From: Amycolatopsis granulosa
Lineage (GTDB): Bacteria > Actinomycetota > Actinomycetes > Mycobacteriales > Pseudonocardiaceae
NCBI RefSeq assembly: GCF_011758745.1
Contig: NZ_JAANOV010000001.1
Coordinates: 2,914,001-2,978,000, forward strand
Reading direction: 5' to 3'
DNA length: 64,000 nt
Every line of letters begins with the position of its first letter. The first letter of the stretch is position 1. Shown here piece by piece: positions 7,431 to 14,449 of this stretch. A program made the translations under genes and the position numbers. The notes beneath the pieces are model-generated. The model was given only the letters and a program-made list of their open reading frames with translations, was not told the origin of the DNA and ran no database searches.

Positions 7431-8111
7431 ATGCCTGCCACCAGGACCGCCCGGGAACGCGCCCGCGCCGAACTGACCCGCGAGATCAAGGACGAGGCGC
7501 GCCGCCAGCTCGGCGAGGTCGGACCGCACGGGCTGTCCCTGCGCGCGGTCGCGCGTGAGCTCGGGATGGTCTCCTCGGCGCTCTACCGGTACTTCCCCAG
7601 CCGCGACCACCTGCTCACCGACCTGATCATCGACGCCTACAACGAGATCGGTGAGGCCGCCGAACGCGCCGACGACCCGTCCGCGAAACCCCGCGAACGG
7701 TGGATGCGCGTGTGGGCCGGCACGCGGGACTGGGCGAAGCGGAACCCGCACGAGTACTCGCTGATCTACGGCTCCCCGGTGCCCGGCTACCACGCGCCCC
7801 AGGACACCATCGCGCCCGCCGGGCGCGTCGCCGTCGCGCTGGTCCGCGTCATGGAGGCGGCCGAGCTCGGGCCCGCGATGGCCGGCCCGCCCCTGTCCGC
7901 CGAGCTGGCCGGGCAGGCCGACCGGGTCCGGACGGCCCTCGGCACCTCGCTCACGGACGACGACCTCGTCCGGCTCATCACCGCCTGGACGCACCTGTTC
8001 GGCGCGATCAGCTTCGAGTTGTTCGGCCAGTACGCCCGCACGGCGGACCCCGCGGACCACTATTTCGCCTACGCCGCAGCGCAGATGGCCGATTTCGTCG
8101 GCGTGCGGTGA
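7431..8111 (+). CDS. TetR family regulator
   Basis: A 226-residue repressor: N-terminal helix-turn-helix about residues 20-65 (SLRAVARELGMVSSALYRYF) and an all-helical C-terminal ligand domain, including the WAKRNPHEYSLIYGSPVPGY region typical of the WHG/TetR_C_13 type. It diverges from the DUF385 gene over two matching palindromes and very likely represses it and itself. The ligand is unknown; a substrate of the F420 enzyme would be a reasonable guess. The start is fixed by the leaderless promoter 7 bases upstream. Confidence 0.88.
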   Translation: MPATRTARERARAELTREIKDEARRQLGEVGPHGLSLRAVARELGMVSSALYRYFPSRDHLLTDLIIDAYNEIGEAAERADDPSAKPRERWMRVWAGTRDWAKRNPHEYSLIYGSPVPGYHAPQDTIAPAGRVAVALVRVMEAAELGPAMAGPPLSAELAGQADRVRTALGTSLTDDDLVRLITAWTHLFGAISFELFGQYARTADPADHYFAYAAAQMADFVGVR

Positions 8112-8135
8112 CACCTTCACGCGTTGTGGCAGACT
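8108..8135 (+). promoter_or_regulatory. Putative leaderless promoter of the methyltransferase gene
   Basis: GTGACA (8108-8113), a 16-base spacer and CAGACT (8130-8135), with the ATG at 8142 after 6 bases. It shares TGTGGCAGACT with the TetR promoter 712 bases upstream. Confidence 0.4.
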
Positions 8136-8141
8136 CGTCAC

Positions 8142-8984
8142 ATGGCGGCAGACGACGAGGTGCTGCGGGCTGTCGAGGGAAGCCTCGACCGGCCGTCCGC
8201 GGCACGGGTGTACGACTACTTCATCGGCGGGAACCACAACTACGCGATCGACCGCGCCTTCGGTGACAAGGTGCGCGCACGGCTGCCCCTGATCCCCGAC
8301 TCGGCGGTGGCCTGCCGCCAGTTCCTCGGCCGCGCGGTCCGGTACACCTCGAAGGCCGGCATCCGCCAGTACGTCGACATCGGCTCGGGCCTGCCCACCG
8401 CAGGCAACGTGCACGAGGTCGCCGACGAGGCCCGCCCCGAGCAGGACACCACGGTCGTCTACATCGACAACGAGCCGATCGCGCTCGCGCACTCGCAGCT
8501 GCTGCTCGCCGACACCGCGGACCCGGACCGCCACCAGGCGATCGCCGGCGACCTGCTGGAGCCGGTCAACCTGTGGCAGCGGGTCGCGGACACAGGCGTG
8601 ATCGACTTCGAGCAGCCGGTCGCGCTGGTGATCAACGCGGTGCTGCACTTCATCAAGGACGAGCAGCAACCGCACCAGGCGCTCGACTTCTACCGCGACC
8701 AGCTCGCGCCCGGCTCGATGCTGATCATGTGCCAGCTGACCGACGAGAACCCTGCCGACGACGAGGAACGCCAGGCGCTGGACGACCTCAAGGCCTACTA
8801 CGAGACCACCACCAACCCCGGGCAGTACCGCTCGCGGGAGGAGTTCCTGAAGTTCTACGGCGACTTCGAGCTGGTGGAGCCGGGGCTGGTCTTCGCGCCG
8901 GAATGGCACCCCGACGAGCACGCGCTGTTCGCCGACGCGCCGTCGAAGTCCCGCATCCTCGCCGCGGTCGGCCGCAAGCCCTAA
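8142..8984 (+). CDS. SAM-dependent methyltransferase, DUF574 family
   Basis: A 280-residue protein with the family start SAARVYDYFIGGNHNYAIDR, the cofactor loop QYVDIGSGLPTAGNVHE (motif I), an acidic strand end VVYIDNEP (motif II) and a central LVINAVLHFIKDE. This PF04672 group is abundant in actinomycetes; its substrates are largely unknown, with some members in natural product pathways. ATG 8142 matches the conserved length. The last 4 bases overlap the convergent hydrolase gene. No linked biosynthetic genes are seen. Confidence 0.88.
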   Translation: MAADDEVLRAVEGSLDRPSAARVYDYFIGGNHNYAIDRAFGDKVRARLPLIPDSAVACRQFLGRAVRYTSKAGIRQYVDIGSGLPTAGNVHEVADEARPEQDTTVVYIDNEPIALAHSQLLLADTADPDRHQAIAGDLLEPVNLWQRVADTGVIDFEQPVALVINAVLHFIKDEQQPHQALDFYRDQLAPGSMLIMCQLTDENPADDEERQALDDLKAYYETTTNPGQYRSREEFLKFYGDFELVEPGLVFAPEWHPDEHALFADAPSKSRILAAVGRKP

Positions 8985-9598
8985 CGCAGGTGGTCGCTGA
9001 ACCAGGCGGCCGCCAGCTGCGCCACGGCCTCCAGCGCGCCCGGTTCCTCGAACAGGTGCGAAGCCCCGGGGACGACCTCGATGCGGTGCGGGGCGGTCAG
9101 TTCCGCCGCCGCCCGCTGGTTCAGCCGCAGCACCTCGTCGTCGCGGGCGCCGACGATCAGCAGCGCCGGGCTCTGCACGCGGGGCAGCGCGTCGCCGGCG
9201 AGGTCGGGGCGCCCGCCGCGGGAGACGACCGCCCGCACGCGCCCGGGTTCGGCCGCGGCGGCGCGGAGTGCGGCGGCGGCACCGGTGCTCGCCCCGAACA
9301 GGCCGAGCGGCAGGTCCGCCGTCTTCTCGTGCCGGGACAGCTCGGCCATCGCCGCCCGCAGCCGTCCGGTCAGCAGATCGATGTCGAACCGCGTGCCGCC
9401 ACCGTCCTCGCCGGGGCTGAGCAGGTCGAACAGCAGCGTGGCGAACCGGTTGTCCTGCAGCTCGCGGGCCACCGCGATGTTGCGCGGGCTGCGCCGGGAA
9501 CTGCCCGAGCCGTGGGCGAACACGACGACACCGAGGGCGTCGGCCGGAACCGTCAGGTCGCCCTCCAGCCCGGGATCGACGGTGAGCGGAACGGTCAT
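8981..9598 (-). CDS. Alpha/beta hydrolase, dienelactone hydrolase-like
   Basis: A 205-residue single-domain hydrolase. VVVFAHGSGSSRRSP is the oxyanion region, GLFGASTGAAAALRAA the nucleophile elbow (Ser), LLIVGARDDEVL carries the acid and GASHLFEEPGAL the histidine, so the triad is complete. The ATG overlaps the stop of the upstream phosphoribosyltransferase gene by 4 bases (ATGA). In mycobacteria the same two domains form one protein (Rv0571c type), which supports a joint role; the substrate is unknown. Confidence 0.85.
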   Translation of the reverse strand: MTVPLTVDPGLEGDLTVPADALGVVVFAHGSGSSRRSPRNIAVARELQDNRFATLLFDLLSPGEDGGGTRFDIDLLTGRLRAAMAELSRHEKTADLPLGLFGASTGAAAALRAAAAEPGRVRAVVSRGGRPDLAGDALPRVQSPALLIVGARDDEVLRLNQRAAAELTAPHRIEVVPGASHLFEEPGALEAVAQLAAAWFSDHLR

Positions 9599-10236
9599 GG
9601 CGTCTCCAGCAACTCGAGGACCTCGTCGTCTCCGGTCTGGCGGAAATCGGTGTACCACTGCCCGACCGACCGGAACCCGTGCGGTGCCAGCAGGCACAGC
9701 ACCTCGTCGGCGTCGCTCTTCAACGCCGCCGCGGCCTCCGGGGCGCACACCGGTGCGGCGAACACGAGGCCGTGCGGGCGGTCCTCGCGCAACGACCGCA
9801 ACGCTGCCCGCGCGGTCACCCCGGTCGCGAGCCCGTCGTCGACCACGAGCACGTCCCGCCCGGCCCGCGGCACCGGCGGACGGCCACGCTGGTAGACGAC
9901 AGCGCGGCGGCGGGCCTCGGCGCGCTCGGCAAGGCACGCCGCTTCCAGTTGCGCGGGCCGCAGTCCCAGCACGGACAGCGAGTGCTCGTCGTAGTAGGGC
10001 GGGCCGTCCGGCGTCACCGCGCCGACACCGAACTCCGGCTGCCCGGGCGCACCGATCTTCCGCGCGACCGCGACGTCCAGCGGGGCGCCCAGCACCTCGG
10101 CCACCGCGTGACCGACCACCACGCCACCGCGCGCCAGGCCCAGCACCAGCGGATCGAGCCATTCGCGCTCACGCAACAGCTCGCCGAGCTGCCTGCCGGC
10201 CTCGCGGCGGTCACGGAACGTGTGTCGCCGCCTCAT
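9595..10236 (-). CDS. Phosphoribosyltransferase family protein
   Basis: A 213-residue PRTase-fold protein. The PRPP-binding signature is DVLVVDDGLATGVTARAAL (two acidic residues followed by a Gly/Thr loop) and the early loop VLGLARGGVVVGHAVAE is the pyrophosphate loop. Such stand-alone members resemble the N domain of Rv0571c and are not clearly purine or pyrimidine salvage enzymes. It is translationally coupled to the hydrolase behind it. ATG 10236 has a weak GGAGG-like context; no other start fits. Confidence 0.82.
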   Translation of the reverse strand: MRRRHTFRDRREAGRQLGELLREREWLDPLVLGLARGGVVVGHAVAEVLGAPLDVAVARKIGAPGQPEFGVGAVTPDGPPYYDEHSLSVLGLRPAQLEAACLAERAEARRRAVVYQRGRPPVPRAGRDVLVVDDGLATGVTARAALRSLREDRPHGLVFAAPVCAPEAAAALKSDADEVLCLLAPHGFRSVGQWYTDFRQTGDDEVLELLETP

Positions 10237-10265
10237 GCTCCCGGTCTACCCGTGGCCGCGGCGCG

Positions 10266-10553
10266 TCAACCCGGTTCGCCGCGGCGCTTGCGGTGCACGA
10301 CCCACAGCAGGTCGACCACCAGCCCCACCACCAGCAGGGACATCAGCACCGTCACCCACCACGCGTGGATGGTGGCGAACAGGACGGCGGTCCCGATGGC
10401 GAGGACGATGCCGATCGACGCGAGCCAGATCCGCAGGGTCAGCGCGCTGTAGGTGGGCGCCGCACCACCGAAGCCGGCCGTCGGGTCGTGGTAGCCGGGA
10501 AGGCCCCGCTCGTACTCCGCACGGGTGCGAGGCCGCTCACGCGGGAATCGCAT
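10266..10553 (-). CDS. Small two-helix membrane protein
   Basis: A 95-residue protein: charged N-terminal 40 residues (RERPRTRAEYERGLPGYHD), then two adjacent membrane helices (LRIWLASIGIVLAIGTAVLF and WWVTVLMSLLVVGLVVDLLW) and a basic end KRRGEPG. It resembles small actinobacterial membrane proteins of the DUF6343 kind, but I hold that family name loosely. Function unknown. ATG 10553 is picked because the frame upstream is low-complexity. It ends 30 bases before the phosphoribosyltransferase gene on the same strand and may be co-transcribed. Confidence 0.6.
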   Translation of the reverse strand: MRFPRERPRTRAEYERGLPGYHDPTAGFGGAAPTYSALTLRIWLASIGIVLAIGTAVLFATIHAWWVTVLMSLLVVGLVVDLLWVVHRKRRGEPG

Positions 10554-10692
10554 CCCTGCGACTACCCGTGCGCCGGCACTCGCACACGTGCGCGGGCTCA
10601 CCCGGTCCGGCCACGGCCCGGTGGACGCCCCGGGCCCTGGGTTACCGTGAGCCGCGGAAGCCATCCCGCGCCGAGAGGACCACCGAAAACCC

Positions 10693-11844
10693 ATGAGGCC
10701 GGCCCAGCCCCTGACCCGGCGACTGCTGCTCGTCCTGGCTGCCGGGGCCCTGCTCACCGCCGGCGTCGTCTACACCGGCGGCGACGAAGCCGACCAGCAG
10801 GTCCCGGCCGCACCGCCGGCACCGCAACCGCGGATCTCCGCCGTCAACGGCCCGGACGCCTGCGCCACCGTGATCAGCCAGCTCACGCCCCGCCAGCGGA
10901 TGGCCCAGCTCGTGGTCGTCGGGGTGGACGCCGCGGATCCGCGCGCCACCACCGACCTGGTCCGCTCCGAACAGGTCGGCGGGATCTTCCTCGGCGGCAA
11001 CGCGACGGCGCTGCTGGAGAACAAGGCGCTCGACGAGGTCCAGCGGGCCGCCCGGGTGCCGGTGTCCGTCGCGGTCGACGACGAGGGCGGTCGCGTCCAG
11101 CGCATCGACGACCTGGACGGGTCGATGCCCAGCGCCCGCCGGATGGCCGCCACGCTCACGCCCGCCCAGGTGCGCGACCTCGCCCGCGACCGGGGACGGG
11201 CGATGGCCGCGCGCGGGGTGACCACCGACTACGCGCCGGTGCTGGACCTCACCGACGCGGCCGCGGACGAGGTGATCGGCGACCGCTCGTTCAGCGCCGA
11301 CCCGGCGACCGCCCGGCGTTACGCGCAGGCCTTCGCCGCCGGGCTGTCCGACAGCGGTGTCCAGCCGGTGCTCAAGCACTTCCCCGGCCACGGGCACGCC
11401 ACCGGCGACTCGCACAAGGGCTCGGTCACCACGCCGCCGCTGTCGCAGCTGCGTGACGCCGACCTGCTGCCGTACCGGAACATCGGGGACTTCGGCAATG
11501 CCGCGGTCATGGTCGGCCACCTCGAGGTGCCGGACCTGACCGGCGGCGAACCCGCGTCGCTGTCCCCGGCGGCCTACCAGCTGCTGCGCGGCGACTTCGG
11601 TTTCCGCGGGCCGATCCTGACCGACGACCTGGGCGCGATGAAGGCGATCACCCAGCGCTATCCGCTGCCGCAGGCGGTGGTGAAGGCCCTGCAGTCCGGC
11701 GCCGACCAGGCGTTGTGGTCATCCGGCGGCCGGGTGTCGGCCGTGCTGGACGCGCTGGAGCAGGCGAGCACCGACGGGACCTTGCCGGGGAACCGGGTGA
11801 CGGACGCGCTCACCACGGTCCTGCGCGCCAAGCACGCGTGCTGA
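10693..11844 (+). CDS. Glycoside hydrolase family 3 beta-N-acetylhexosaminidase
   Basis: A 383-residue exported or lipid-anchored enzyme. Residues about 9-27 are a signal/anchor helix (RRLLLVLAAGALLTAGVV). The barrel carries AVDDEGGRVQRI, the NagZ signature KHFPGHG (residues 228-234, preceded by VQPVLK) and the catalytic Asp in LTDDLGAM (311-312). GH3 NagZ-type enzymes release N-acetylglucosamine from cell-wall fragments. Length fits actinobacterial lipoprotein NagZ homologues such as LpqI, but there is no lipobox cysteine, so I leave the symbol blank. A hairpin follows the stop. Confidence 0.85.
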   Translation: MRPAQPLTRRLLLVLAAGALLTAGVVYTGGDEADQQVPAAPPAPQPRISAVNGPDACATVISQLTPRQRMAQLVVVGVDAADPRATTDLVRSEQVGGIFLGGNATALLENKALDEVQRAARVPVSVAVDDEGGRVQRIDDLDGSMPSARRMAATLTPAQVRDLARDRGRAMAARGVTTDYAPVLDLTDAAADEVIGDRSFSADPATARRYAQAFAAGLSDSGVQPVLKHFPGHGHATGDSHKGSVTTPPLSQLRDADLLPYRNIGDFGNAAVMVGHLEVPDLTGGEPASLSPAAYQLLRGDFGFRGPILTDDLGAMKAITQRYPLPQAVVKALQSGADQALWSSGGRVSAVLDALEQASTDGTLPGNRVTDALTTVLRAKHAC

Positions 11845-11856
11845 GGGAGTGGGGCG

Positions 11857-11901
11857 GCTGCGCCGGCCGCTCCTCGACGCTGAGGTACCGGCCGGCGCAG
11901 C
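11857..11901 (+). terminator. Hairpin after the GH3 gene
   Basis: GCTGCGCCGGCCG and CGGCCGGCGCAGC form a perfect 13-base stem with a 19-base loop, starting 12 bases after the GH3 stop. No T run, as is common in actinomycete terminators. It also argues against a coding start for the next gene upstream of it. Confidence 0.55.
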
Positions 11902-12064
11902 GGGATCTGGGGCGTCTCGCCGCGGCAAAGTCTACGTAACCGTCGCGTCGGTTCAAGGTTTCGTGTTCGGATCGAAACAGTCCCTGGTCAGGGCGCTTCC
12001 TCATCGGCGTTTCGCCGGTTCCGGGAACCGGCGCGACCAGGCCGCCAGGGCGACTCCGCCAACG

Positions 12065-12694
12065 GTGAGCACGAGGTGCCCGGTGAGCTGCCCGGCGTTC
12101 GCGGAAGCGGTGTGGCGGCTGGCCATGCGAGGCGGACTGGAGGACGTCAGCCCGCGGCAGGTCGCCGCCGAGGCCGGCGTCTCCGCCCGCCTGCTCCAGT
12201 GCCACTTCGGCACACGGGACCAGCTGTTGCTCGGCGCACTGGAGATCCTCAACGCCGACGCCGAGCGGCGCGCCCGCGAGCGCCTCATGCACCTGGACGG
12301 AACCGGCGACATGCGCGCCATCGTGCGTGGTGTGCTGCTGGAGATGCTGCCGCTGGACGAGGAGCGACGCAGTCGCTACCTGGTGCACGTGGCGTTCTTC
12401 GTCCGCTTCCTCGCCGACGAGGACCTCGCGGAAGCCGTCCGCGACGGCCCGCGCGCCCTCGAAGACCTCGTCACCGATCTCCTCCGGCAGGGCCGGGAAC
12501 TCGGCCAGGCACGGCCCGACATCGACGCACGCGCCGAGGCCGCGTTCCTCCTCGCCGGAGCCGAAGGACTCCAGACGTCGATGCTGCTCGGCCAGCGCAC
12601 ACCGGACGAGGCGGAAGCCCTGCTGAACCACCGGATCGACCGGATCTTTCCAGGAGAACCGGCCGAGCACCCCGCAGGAGCGCGGCCGGCCTAG
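12065..12694 (+). CDS. TetR family regulator
   Basis: A 209-residue protein with a TetR helix-turn-helix (SPRQVAAEAGVSARLLQCHFG, about residues 31-50) and a helical C-terminal domain of the TetR_C_6 kind (RSRYLVHVAFFVRFLADEDL). The frame is open from 11849, but that part crosses a hairpin and has no domain, so GTG 12065 is chosen at the start of the conserved region; there is no strong ribosome site. The 12 kb region has no obvious divergent target, so its regulon is unknown. Confidence 0.75.
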   Translation: MSTRCPVSCPAFAEAVWRLAMRGGLEDVSPRQVAAEAGVSARLLQCHFGTRDQLLLGALEILNADAERRARERLMHLDGTGDMRAIVRGVLLEMLPLDEERRSRYLVHVAFFVRFLADEDLAEAVRDGPRALEDLVTDLLRQGRELGQARPDIDARAEAAFLLAGAEGLQTSMLLGQRTPDEAEALLNHRIDRIFPGEPAEHPAGARPA

Positions 12695-12734
12695 CGCACC
12701 GCGCTGGGCCGGCGCGGTGCCGGCTCCACGGGTC

Positions 12735-13049
12735 TCACTGGCGCTGCCGCCACTGTTTCGTCGCCCGCGCCGCCGCGCGCAACTCGTCCGGCGGCACGCC
12801 CAGCACCCGGCTCAGGTGCTGCTGCCAGTACGGACCGGGCACCCGTTTTCCCCGCTCCCAGCGGGAAACCTCACCGCGGCCCAGGCTTTCGTTGCCGGAG
12901 ACCAGGACGAGCTCGTCCGCGAGCTGGTACTGGGTGAGCCCGCGCCGCTGCCGGGCGGACCGGATCAGCCGTCCGATGGGGACCGCCTCCTGGGCCGCCA
13001 CCGTCTCGCCGCTCACCACCCGGGTACCGCGCGCGCCCCACCGGCGCAC
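12735..13049 (-). CDS. XRE-type helix-turn-helix DNA-binding protein
   Basis: A 104-residue Cro/CI-type regulator: residues about 26-90 form the domain (RQRRGLTQYQLADELVLVSG, then GEVSRWERGKRVPGPYW). It has no effector domain. The exact start is uncertain; GTG 13049 is the longest, with an inner GTG about 12 codons later. It lies on the same strand 47 bases downstream of the AraC-type gene and may be transcribed with it. Confidence 0.75.
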   Translation of the reverse strand: MRRWGARGTRVVSGETVAAQEAVPIGRLIRSARQRRGLTQYQLADELVLVSGNESLGRGEVSRWERGKRVPGPYWQQHLSRVLGVPPDELRAAARATKQWRQRQ

Positions 13050-13096
13050 GCTCCCCGGCGTGCCGTTCTGCTTTCGTCCCGCACGATTTCACCCCT

Positions 13097-14095
13097 TCAG
13101 ACCTCGAGTAGACGCCGCGACCGGCGGCGCAGCGTCGCGTTGGGCGACTCGCCGAACCGGTCCCGGTAGGCAGCCGCGAAACGGCCGTGGTGCATCAGCC
13201 CGTACTTGCTGGCGACCTCCCCCACCGTGGTGACCTCGACCTGGGCGGCCGACAGCTCGTCGTGCACCCGCTGCAGCCGCACCCCGCGCAGGTACTCGCC
13301 GGGCGAACTGCCGAGCTGCTCCCGGAACGCCTTCTGCAGTGCCCGCACGCTCACCCCGGCCTGGTGCGCCAGGCTGGCCGTGGTGTGCGGGGCCTCCGGC
13401 CTGCCGTGGATCAGGTCGAGCGCCGCCCGCAGCGGGCGCGAGGGCACCGGGCGGTCCCGGCCCTCGATCATCGCCGTGTAGTTGTGCGGCTGCGCCAGCA
13501 GCAACCCGGTGATCAGGTTCCGTTCGAACACCTCGACGGCGGCCGGGAGCGTGAGGATCGTGTCCGACTGGTCCAGCTCCGACACCCCGTACGCGAGCGT
13601 CCGGTACCAGCTGCGGCCGTAGCCCCGCGAGAGGTCCATGCCCGACCGGAACCGCACGGGCTCGGACACCGGGCCGTGGATGAGCTCGGCCAGGCGCGCC
13701 TCCAGCGCGGGCCGTTCGATCCGGACCACGAGCTGGACGCAGTCGGCGGACAACCGCATGCGCATGGGCTCGTCCGTGCCGACCACCGCGGCCGTGCCCG
13801 GCGTGACGGTGATCTGCTCCGGTCCGCACCGGACCACGCCTTCACCGAACACCGGAGCGAGGATCACGTAGAACGAGCCGAGCTCGCCGAGTTCGACGCG
13901 GACGTCGGTGCCGTAGGCGAGCATCGCGATCGTCACGTTCTCCAGGCGGCGGTAGTTCACCCTGGTGTTCAGCTGCGGGCCGCGGCCGACGGTGTGCATC
14001 TCGTGCGCGCAGAAGATGCGGCTCACCTGCTCGCGGGTGTCGTCCACGTCCCGCGAGTGGAAGAGCCGGTAGCGATCCAACGGCAGTACTGTCAT
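13097..14095 (-). CDS. AraC family transcriptional regulator
   Basis: A 332-residue activator-type protein with an AraC-binding-2 sensory half (about residues 10-200, TRVNYRRLENVTIAML, FYVILAPVFGEG) and a C-terminal pair of helix-turn-helix motifs (TASLAHQAGVSVRALQKAF and EVASKYGLMHHGRFAAAYRD). This layout is common for regulators of aromatic or lipid catabolism. No catabolic operon is adjacent; only a 354-base gap and a divergent EAL-GGDEF gene follow. ATG 14095 starts at the conserved N-terminus. Confidence 0.88.
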   Translation of the reverse strand: MTVLPLDRYRLFHSRDVDDTREQVSRIFCAHEMHTVGRGPQLNTRVNYRRLENVTIAMLAYGTDVRVELGELGSFYVILAPVFGEGVVRCGPEQITVTPGTAAVVGTDEPMRMRLSADCVQLVVRIERPALEARLAELIHGPVSEPVRFRSGMDLSRGYGRSWYRTLAYGVSELDQSDTILTLPAAVEVFERNLITGLLLAQPHNYTAMIEGRDRPVPSRPLRAALDLIHGRPEAPHTTASLAHQAGVSVRALQKAFREQLGSSPGEYLRGVRLQRVHDELSAAQVEVTTVGEVASKYGLMHHGRFAAAYRDRFGESPNATLRRRSRRLLEV

Positions 14096-14449
14096 GTTTC
14101 CGGGCAGTCGAGAAGGTCAACGATCGGTGGCGCCGACTCCCATACACCTCCACGGCACCACTCTCCGTTGTTCGCTGTTCAATTGCTACCGACGAACGGG
14201 CGAATTTGCGGATTGCAAATTGCATCTCGTGAGATTCCCGGCGCCGGCCAGGGCCGCGACGGCACTACTGGGGGACGGCGCCACGAACGACTCCTCCCTG
14301 GTCAGCGCGAACGACCAGACCAGCCTGGAGGGGCCGCGGCCGACCGCGGTAGGGGCCAGTTCGGAGGCATCCGAACGGAAAAGTGAGGTCAACCACAATC
14401 CGCCGACGATCTGGCCTCGTTGGCCTCGCGGCGGCGGAGGATTCAGGCT
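14096..14449. other. 354-base intergenic region with AT-rich island
   Basis: The space between the divergent AraC and EAL-GGDEF genes holds no convincing gene. It contains an AT-rich island near 14170-14225 with a perfect inverted repeat at 14203-14221, far from both starts, and GGAGG at 14436-14440, the ribosome site for the downstream gene. Confidence 0.6.
14203..14221. promoter_or_regulatory. AATTTGC-N5-GCAAATT inverted repeat
   Basis: Perfect 7-base arms with a 5-base centre, 108 bases upstream of the AraC start. The right half belongs to ATTGCAAATTG (14212-14222), an 11-mer identical to one in the yczR/yczE operator (3903-3913). Confidence 0.45.

Noticed and set aside
12001-12090. Possible remnant of a membrane protein on the minus strand under the TetR start region
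   Set aside because: The short stretch GHLVLTVGGVALAAW looks like a helix, but there is no start, no ribosome site and no partner sequence.
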